Source: an uncultured SAR116 cluster alpha proteobacterium (GTDB taxonomy: Bacteria; Pseudomonadota; Alphaproteobacteria; Puniceispirillales; Puniceispirillaceae). Taken from it: a stretch of DNA of 64,000 nucleotides. This document shows, piece by piece, positions 59,097-64,000 of this stretch; position 1 is the stretch's first letter, and each line of letters opens with the position of its first letter. The stretch covers positions 1-64,000 of the forward strand of contig CACHXC010000002.1 of the NCBI GenBank assembly GCA_902583715.1, read 5' to 3'. The notes beneath the pieces were generated by a model that was not told where the DNA came from, did no database searches, and was given only the letters and a program-made list of their open reading frames with translations. The translations under genes and the position numbers were made by a program.

Positions 59097-59709
59097 GTTG
59101 TGGGGCAAAAACCCGCGCGATTAGCTGGGCAAATGCATCGGCGCGATGGCTCATCGCATGTTTGGTGGCAGGATCCATTTCGCCAAAGCTCTGGCTATGG
59201 CCGTCAGGTTGGAAAATCGCATCATAGCCAAATCCAAACGCGCCACGCGGTGGCCATATGATCTGGCCATCAACTCGGCCTTCTACGCATATTTCGTCAC
59301 CATTAGGCCAGACAAGCGCCAGGGCACAGATGAAATGCGCTGACACATCACTTAAATTGGTTTTTGTCAATTCGTCACGGACACGTTGCATGGCGGTATC
59401 AAAATCACCATCGGGGCCAGCCCAGCGGGCTGAATAAATGCCGGGCGCGCCATCAAGTGCGGTAACCACAAGGCCTGAATCATCTGCCAGTGCAGGCATG
59501 GTTGCGGCGCTGGCGGCGGCGCGGGCTTTTAGCAAGGCATTACCCCGAAAGCTTATTTCGGTTTCTTCAGGTTCGGCCAGACCAAGACTGCCAGCTGATA
59601 TAACGGCAAAGTCAAACCTGTCAAATAACGCCTTTATTTCGCGCAACTTGCCTTTGTTATGGGTGGCAATGACCAATTTATCTTCAGCAAATTGGCGGAT
59701 TATTTTCAT
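59086..59709 (-). CDS. rdgB: dITP/XTP pyrophosphatase
   Basis: A 207-residue Ham1-fold house-cleaning enzyme removing inosine and xanthosine triphosphates. LVIATHNKGKLREIKALF, ETEISFRGNALLKARAAA, ALADDSGLVVTALDGAPGIYSARWAG, RGAFGFGYDAIFQPDG and HAMSHRADAFAQL are the family blocks. It sits between rph and hemW on one strand, a common alphaproteobacterial order, and overlaps the hemW start. Confidence 0.96.
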   Translation of the reverse strand: MKIIRQFAEDKLVIATHNKGKLREIKALFDRFDFAVISAGSLGLAEPEETEISFRGNALLKARAAASAATMPALADDSGLVVTALDGAPGIYSARWAGPDGDFDTAMQRVRDELTKTNLSDVSAHFICALALVWPNGDEICVEGRVDGQIIWPPRGAFGFGYDAIFQPDGHSQSFGEMDPATKHAMSHRADAFAQLIARVFAPQHAS

Positions 59710-59750
59710 AAATCTTGGCTTTCACAGTCAGCAATTTGGGATGAATGATA

Positions 59751-60476
59751 TTATTGGGCGGCTCTTACGGCTTGTTGCTGTAGTTGGAAAATTTCGTTGC
59801 ATCCCGCACTGGCTAGATCGAGCATGGCATCAAGCGTTGCCCGCGAAAAGGGATGGGCTTCGCCTGTGGCTTGCACTTCAACGAGCTGATTATCCGCGGT
59901 CATGATAAAATTGGCATCAATTTCAGCGGCACTGTCTTCATCATAATCAAGATCGAGAACCGGCGTGCCTTGATAAACGCCGCAGGAAATGGCCGCTACC
60001 TGACTGGTTAAAGGTAATTTTGTTATGGCCCCGGCAAGAAGCAATTTTTCACTGGCAAGGCGCAAGGCAACCCATGCACCGGTGATGGCCGCTGTGCGTG
60101 TGCCTCCATCAGCCTGGATAACGTCACAGTCGATTTTAATTTGCCGTTCACCAAGTGCTTCGAGATCAGTAACAGCCCGCAATGATCGGCCAATCAGCCG
60201 TTGAATTTCCAATGTTCTGCCAGATTGCTTGCCGCGGGCCGCTTCACGATCCATCCGGCTATGTGTGGATCGCGGCAACATACCATATTCAGCAGTGACC
60301 CAGCCGCGGCCACTGTTGCGCAGAAATAGAGGCACCCGTTCATCAAGCGAGGCCGTGCAGAACACGTGGGTATTGCCAAATTTAGCGAGGCAAGACCCTT
60401 CCGCATGTAACGCAACCGAAGGGTCTAATGAAATTGACCTGAGCTGGTCAGTGGAGCGGCCTGATGGACGTGACAT
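59751..60476 (-). CDS. rph: ribonuclease PH
   Basis: A 241-residue phosphorolytic exoribonuclease trimming tRNA 3' ends. [19 protein letters not shown] is the usual N terminus; [90 protein letters not shown] and [17 protein letters not shown] follow. ATG 60476 has AGGA before it. It is divergent from hrcA, the standard hrcA/rph arrangement. Confidence 0.97.
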   Translation of the reverse strand: MSRPSGRSTDQLRSISLDPSVALHAEGSCLAKFGNTHVFCTASLDERVPLFLRNSGRGWVTAEYGMLPRSTHSRMDREAARGKQSGRTLEIQRLIGRSLRAVTDLEALGERQIKIDCDVIQADGGTRTAAITGAWVALRLASEKLLLAGAITKLPLTSQVAAISCGVYQGTPVLDLDYDEDSAAEIDANFIMTADNQLVEVQATGEAHPFSRATLDAMLDLASAGCNEIFQLQQQAVRAAQ

Positions 60477-60606
60477 GAATGGGTTCCTATCGTGAAAGGT
60501 CAAAGATTGGGCTTCGGGCCATGATTTGTTGCCGTCAAAAAAATAAAACCGCTACAACAGGTTTATGTAATTGACCGTTGCAGATGCGCTAGCATAAATT
60601 TTCTCT

Positions 60607-61665
60607 ATGACAGATGCCAGCATAAAGGGCTTAAAGCCGCGCAGTTTAGAAATTTTCCATGAAGTCGTGTCAGCCTATCTGGAAGATGGTTTGCCTGTTG
60701 GGTCCAGCCGCTTGGCAAAAACCTCTAAACTTGACCTATCGCCCGCCTCAATTCGAAGCAAAATGAGCGACCTTGAAGAGGCTGGGCTGTTATATGCACC
60801 GCATACATCGGCAGGCCGCGTGCCAACCGAGACCGGACTGCGGCTGTTTGTTGACAGCCTTATGGAATTCAACCGAGATTTGCAGTCTGATGAGAGATCA
60901 ACCATCGACAGCGAATGCGCCGCGCGCGGTATCAGCCTGAACCAGCTTTTGGACAACGCCGGCAAAACACTATCTGGCTTGTCAAATTGCGCCAGTCTGG
61001 TGTTATCACCGACAAGCGAGGCTGATCTACAGCATTTTGAATTTGTGTCAATTGGGGCGAACCGGGCATTGGCGGTTTTGGTGCGGACTGATGGACAAGT
61101 TGAAAACCGTCTCATTGATTTGCCGGCTGGCCTGCCATCTTCGACGCTGATCACGGCTGCAAACTATATGAATGCCAAATTAGCAAATCGTAACATGAGA
61201 ACTGCCGCGGCGTTAATCCGAGAGGATATTGCTCTGCACCGCGCTGAACTTGATGAAGTGACAACCAATTTGGTGCAACAAGGCATTGGCATTTGGTCTG
61301 ACGGTGAGGGTGGGACAGGTGCCGCCTTGATTATGCGGGGTCAAGCCAATCTGCTTGATGATATTCAGGCGATGGAGGAGCTTGCCGAAATCCGCGGGCT
61401 GTTTGATGCGCTTGATGCGCGTGAAAATGCCTTGCGTTTGCTGGATGCAACCCGCGATGGTGATGGGGTGAAAATTTTCATTGGCGCTGAAAATAAATTA
61501 TTTGCATCAACCGGCTGTTCGCTGGTGATCTCCCCCTATCGCAATGCCGAACGTTCAGTGATCGGGGCGGTAGGTGTGCTTGGCCCCCGCCACATGAATT
61601 ACGCGCGGATCATTCCCATGGTCGATTATACAAGCAAAGCCATCGCCCGCGTATTGGGTCGCTAG
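60607..61665 (+). CDS. hrcA: heat-inducible transcription repressor HrcA
   Basis: A 352-residue repressor that binds CIRCE operators. The N-terminal winged helix is EIFHEVVSAYLEDGLPVGSSRLAKTSKLDLSPASIRSKMSDLEEAGLLYAPHTSAGRVPTETG; the middle GAF-like and dimer domains follow, ending IGAVGVLGPRHMNYARIIPMVDYTSKAIARVLG. No CIRCE repeat was found in this window, so the target is probably groESL elsewhere. TTGACC (60571) and ATAAAT (60594) 17 bp apart may be a promoter very close to the ATG. Confidence 0.96.
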   Translation: MTDASIKGLKPRSLEIFHEVVSAYLEDGLPVGSSRLAKTSKLDLSPASIRSKMSDLEEAGLLYAPHTSAGRVPTETGLRLFVDSLMEFNRDLQSDERSTIDSECAARGISLNQLLDNAGKTLSGLSNCASLVLSPTSEADLQHFEFVSIGANRALAVLVRTDGQVENRLIDLPAGLPSSTLITAANYMNAKLANRNMRTAAALIREDIALHRAELDEVTTNLVQQGIGIWSDGEGGTGAALIMRGQANLLDDIQAMEELAEIRGLFDALDARENALRLLDATRDGDGVKIFIGAENKLFASTGCSLVISPYRNAERSVIGAVGVLGPRHMNYARIIPMVDYTSKAIARVLGR

Positions 61666-61693
61666 CCAAAGGGCTTTTATAAAATTTGGCGTT

Positions 61694-62581
61694 TTATGAT
61701 GCTTTCGTGGCTTTTTTCGAAGCGGTTTTTTTAACAGTCGCCTTGTTAGCAACTGGCTTTTTGCCTGCTGCTTTTTTCGTTACTGCCTTTTTGATGGCAC
61801 TTGTTTTGCGTTTGGTGCCGGCTTTTGCCGGTGATGTTTTGCCGGGTGCTGGTTTTGGTTGGTGGCTGGTCTCGGCTGGCAATGTGCGGATGGCTTCGCT
61901 GACCGCATCACGCAACATTTGTGGCAATTCAGCAGTCATCACCGCGGATACGGTGCGCCGAACCTCATCGGCAACGGTGGCTGATAACGCGTCCATATCA
62001 AATGGGGCGGTGGGATTATGACTGGCATCGGCTACAACCGTGTCAACCACTTGTTGCCGTGCCTGATAAATAGCCGCGGCAATATCCGCTATTGCTTGAT
62101 CTTGGTCAGCAGAGGTTGTTTCAGTGGGGTGATCAGCCGCTATATCATCGGTCTTGATATTATTGGTCTTGATATTATCAGTTTCGGCGTTATCTGCCGT
62201 ATCATCTGGGGCGCTGTCCGGCGATTCATGTGGGCTGGTCATATCCGCCTCATCGGTGAGGTCCGGCCTCCCAGAAATGGGTGGATTATCGGTGGCTGTG
62301 CTATTGGCACGATCATCCGCGCCTGATGTGTTTGTCTCAGGCCTTTTGGCTGGCGGCGGCGTGATGACTGTATCATCTTCCTCATCAAGTTTTTTAAGGA
62401 GGTGATCAATACGGGCCATGATATCGTCATCATCGGCTGCTGGCGCATTTGCCGATGATTCGTGAGACGACTTGCTTGCGTTTATAATGACAGTCGGAGA
62501 TGACACGGCCACGCCACTTTCGCTGGCACTGTCAGGCGTTAGGGCAAGCGCTTCATCATGCAGCGCTTCAATCGATTTCAT
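61694..62581 (-). CDS. unrecognised protein: acidic disordered middle and histone H1-like tail
   Basis: A 295-residue protein I do not recognise. Four parts: a short N-terminal region with a predicted helix DDDIMARIDHLLKKLDEEDD (50-70); a Pro/Asp/Thr-rich acidic stretch (75-160) with a small repeat DNIKT/NNIKT/DDIA; a helical segment with MDALSATVADEVRRTVSAVM and AELPQMLRDAVSEAIRTLP (about 196-235); and a Lys/Ala/Thr tail (243-295) like histone H1 or AlgP tails, expected to bind DNA. No cysteine, almost no aromatics. It lies antisense between hrcA and grpE. The layout recalls PopZ-type scaffolds, but this is not established. Confidence 0.6.
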   Translation of the reverse strand: MKSIEALHDEALALTPDSASESGVAVSSPTVIINASKSSHESSANAPAADDDDIMARIDHLLKKLDEEDDTVITPPPAKRPETNTSGADDRANSTATDNPPISGRPDLTDEADMTSPHESPDSAPDDTADNAETDNIKTNNIKTDDIAADHPTETTSADQDQAIADIAAAIYQARQQVVDTVVADASHNPTAPFDMDALSATVADEVRRTVSAVMTAELPQMLRDAVSEAIRTLPAETSHQPKPAPGKTSPAKAGTKRKTSAIKKAVTKKAAGKKPVANKATVKKTASKKATKAS

Positions 62582-62803
62582 CACGAGTTTATTTTGCAAA
62601 ATTGGCATGCCGGTCCACTGCGATTTGACAATATTGTTTTGACACCATTTTGTTGGCCTGAAAGCTTAATCTCTCACAGCTTGCCGCATGATACAACCAA
62701 ACTATCTGAATGGTTAGGGCCTCTAGCCGGGACAATCTATCGTCTGAATGGCTGTTAAAAAGCCAATATGTCTATAAAAAAACAAAATTTTTCATTTTTA
62801 GTA

Positions 62804-62832
62804 CTTGGCGAACCTCTTTGTGATACCTAGAT
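62804..62832 (+). promoter_or_regulatory. candidate RpoH promoter of grpE
   Basis: CTTG at 62804-62807, an 18-base spacer, and CCTAGAT at 62826-62832. The alphaproteobacterial RpoH consensus is CTTG, 17-18 bases, CYTATNT; one base of the second element differs. It lies 41 bp before the assigned grpE ATG. Confidence 0.55.
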
Positions 62833-62872
62833 ATGTCACGCGTAGCAGAATGTGTGGAATAGCGCCTTTACG

Positions 62873-63556
62873 ATGACGAAAAAAACCGACACAAAAATTG
62901 ACCCGGAGATGCAGATGGGTGACGCACCACAAGATGGTGCGGCCATCAGCGATGATGATCTAAAAGATGTGATCAATAATGCCGCGGTGTCTGATGCTGG
63001 AGATGCAAATGCGGCCGGAGCACAAACAAGTGATGCCGAGACTGGTGCACAGTCAGACCCGTTGACTGCCATGATAGCTGAGCGTGACGCGCTTAAAGAC
63101 CAGCTGTTGCGGGCGCTTGCTGAAACAGAAAATATGCGCCGTCGCAGTGAGCGCGAGGCGGAAACCGCCCGAAAATATGGGCATACACAATTCGCCCGTG
63201 ATTTGGTCGGTGCCGTTGATAATTTGGCACGGGCGTTGGCATCGGCACCCGAAGAAAAATCGTCACTGGATGAATCGGTTCAATCCTTGCTTACCGGAAT
63301 TGAGCTAAGCTGGACAGAAATTCAATCAGTGATCGAAAAACACGGGGTCCGGCAGATCAACCCGCTGGGTGAGAAATTTGATTATAATTTCCATCAGGCG
63401 ATGTTCGAAGTGCCAACAAATGATCAGCCACCCGGCATGGTTTTGGAAGTGGTTCAGCATGGTTATGCACTCCATGACCGGCTATTGCGCCCAGCCATGG
63501 TTGGTGTGTCAAAAGCTGCTGATAACGCAGATACAGTGTCAGCAGAAAAACAATAA
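62873..63556 (+). CDS. grpE: nucleotide exchange factor GrpE
   Basis: A 227-residue co-chaperone that releases ADP from DnaK. An acidic N-terminal tail precedes the long coiled coil AERDALKDQLLRALAETENMRRRSEREAETARKYGHTQFARDLVGAVDNLARAL; the beta domain has INPLGEKFDYNFHQAMFEVP and VLEVVQHGYALHDRLLRPAMVGVSK. The start is uncertain: ATG 62873 is taken, but ATGs at 62909 and 62915 follow a GGAG and would shorten the tail. It precedes dnaK. Confidence 0.95.
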   Translation: MTKKTDTKIDPEMQMGDAPQDGAAISDDDLKDVINNAAVSDAGDANAAGAQTSDAETGAQSDPLTAMIAERDALKDQLLRALAETENMRRRSEREAETARKYGHTQFARDLVGAVDNLARALASAPEEKSSLDESVQSLLTGIELSWTEIQSVIEKHGVRQINPLGEKFDYNFHQAMFEVPTNDQPPGMVLEVVQHGYALHDRLLRPAMVGVSKAADNADTVSAEKQ

Positions 63557-63670
63557 TCAGAACTTGTCTGGGGACGAATAGTAAAATTGATTGGGGGAGA
63601 TTGGCAGGCATCAGACGTGGTGAAACCGCGTTGGGGCAAATGCTTGGGTTCACGGACCGTGGCCTACCCC

Positions 63671-63698
63671 CTTGTATCAATAAGATAATGCCCTATAT
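63671..63698 (+). promoter_or_regulatory. candidate RpoH promoter of dnaK
   Basis: CTTG at 63671-63674, exactly 17 bases, then CCTATAT at 63692-63698, a full match to the alphaproteobacterial RpoH consensus CTTG-N17-CYTATNT. It lies about 120 bp before dnaK in the 263-bp grpE-dnaK gap, so dnaK can be induced by heat apart from grpE. Confidence 0.7.
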
Positions 63699-63771
63699 GG
63701 ACATTAGATATCGGAAATTTGCCATTGCGTGCTGGCGCGGTATGCGCGGTACCAATGTCGATGGGCCATGA

Positions 63772-64000
<229 letters not shown>

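Overview
The window is a gene-dense stretch of a free-living alphaproteobacterial chromosome with moderate G+C. Evidence for the class is the CcrM-type GANTC methyltransferase next to rnhB, the gene order hemE-hemJ-rho-mnmE-mnmG-rsmG-parA-parB, the order DUF3576 lipoprotein-leuS-lptE-holA, the secB/fxsA/Tim44-like/smr block and hrcA-grpE-dnaK. A fused indolepyruvate:ferredoxin oxidoreductase, ETF-ubiquinone oxidoreductase, malate synthase G and an abundant-looking porin suit a marine heterotroph. I suspect a SAR116-like lineage, but that is inference from gene content only.

Layout. 1-9 kb: the end of a nucleotide-sugar aminotransferase, tRNA-Gly, then an accessory-looking set of oxygenases and oxidoreductases (VOC, PhyH, 2OG-Fe(II), GMC, IOR, VOC). 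9-15 kb: UDP-glucose dehydrogenase, GalU, phosphomannomutase and malate synthase G. 15-25 kb: ccrM, rnhB, moaB, lytic transglycosylase, uracil-DNA glycosylase, ETF-QO, TPR lipoprotein, ispE, tRNA-Gln. 25-35 kb: decarboxylating dehydrogenase, orphan response regulator, ribA, yggS, porin with a strong terminator, leuS-lptE-holA. 35-48 kb: the replication-origin region. Divergent hemE and ppsR flank a 384-bp AT-rich interval with five DnaA-box-like sites (probable oriC). parAB and two perfect parS palindromes, both inside coding sequence, lie 3-9 kb to one side; maf, coaE, dnaQ and secB lie on the other. 48-64 kb: membrane and housekeeping genes, the rsmI/lpoA/yraN/BON neighbourhood, hemW-rdgB-rph, and the heat-shock genes hrcA, grpE and dnaK (dnaK runs off the end).

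Genes working together: ugd, galU and the hexose phosphate mutase supply UDP-sugars for surface polysaccharide. lptE, the porin, lpoA, the transglycosylase and the BON lipoprotein belong to envelope building. ccrM, parAB/parS and oriC form the chromosome replication and segregation core. mnmE/mnmG modify the tRNA wobble uridine. hrcA/grpE/dnaK are protein quality control, and grpE and dnaK each have an RpoH-type promoter match.

Most notable observations: the oriC candidate; a 21-bp triple tandem repeat directly in front of the rho start; a comM gene broken by three independent lesions, and a neighbouring yraN with an in-frame stop; and an unrecognised protein with an acidic disordered middle and a histone H1-like lysine/alanine tail. 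I found no insertion sequences, CRISPR arrays, prophage or rRNA.
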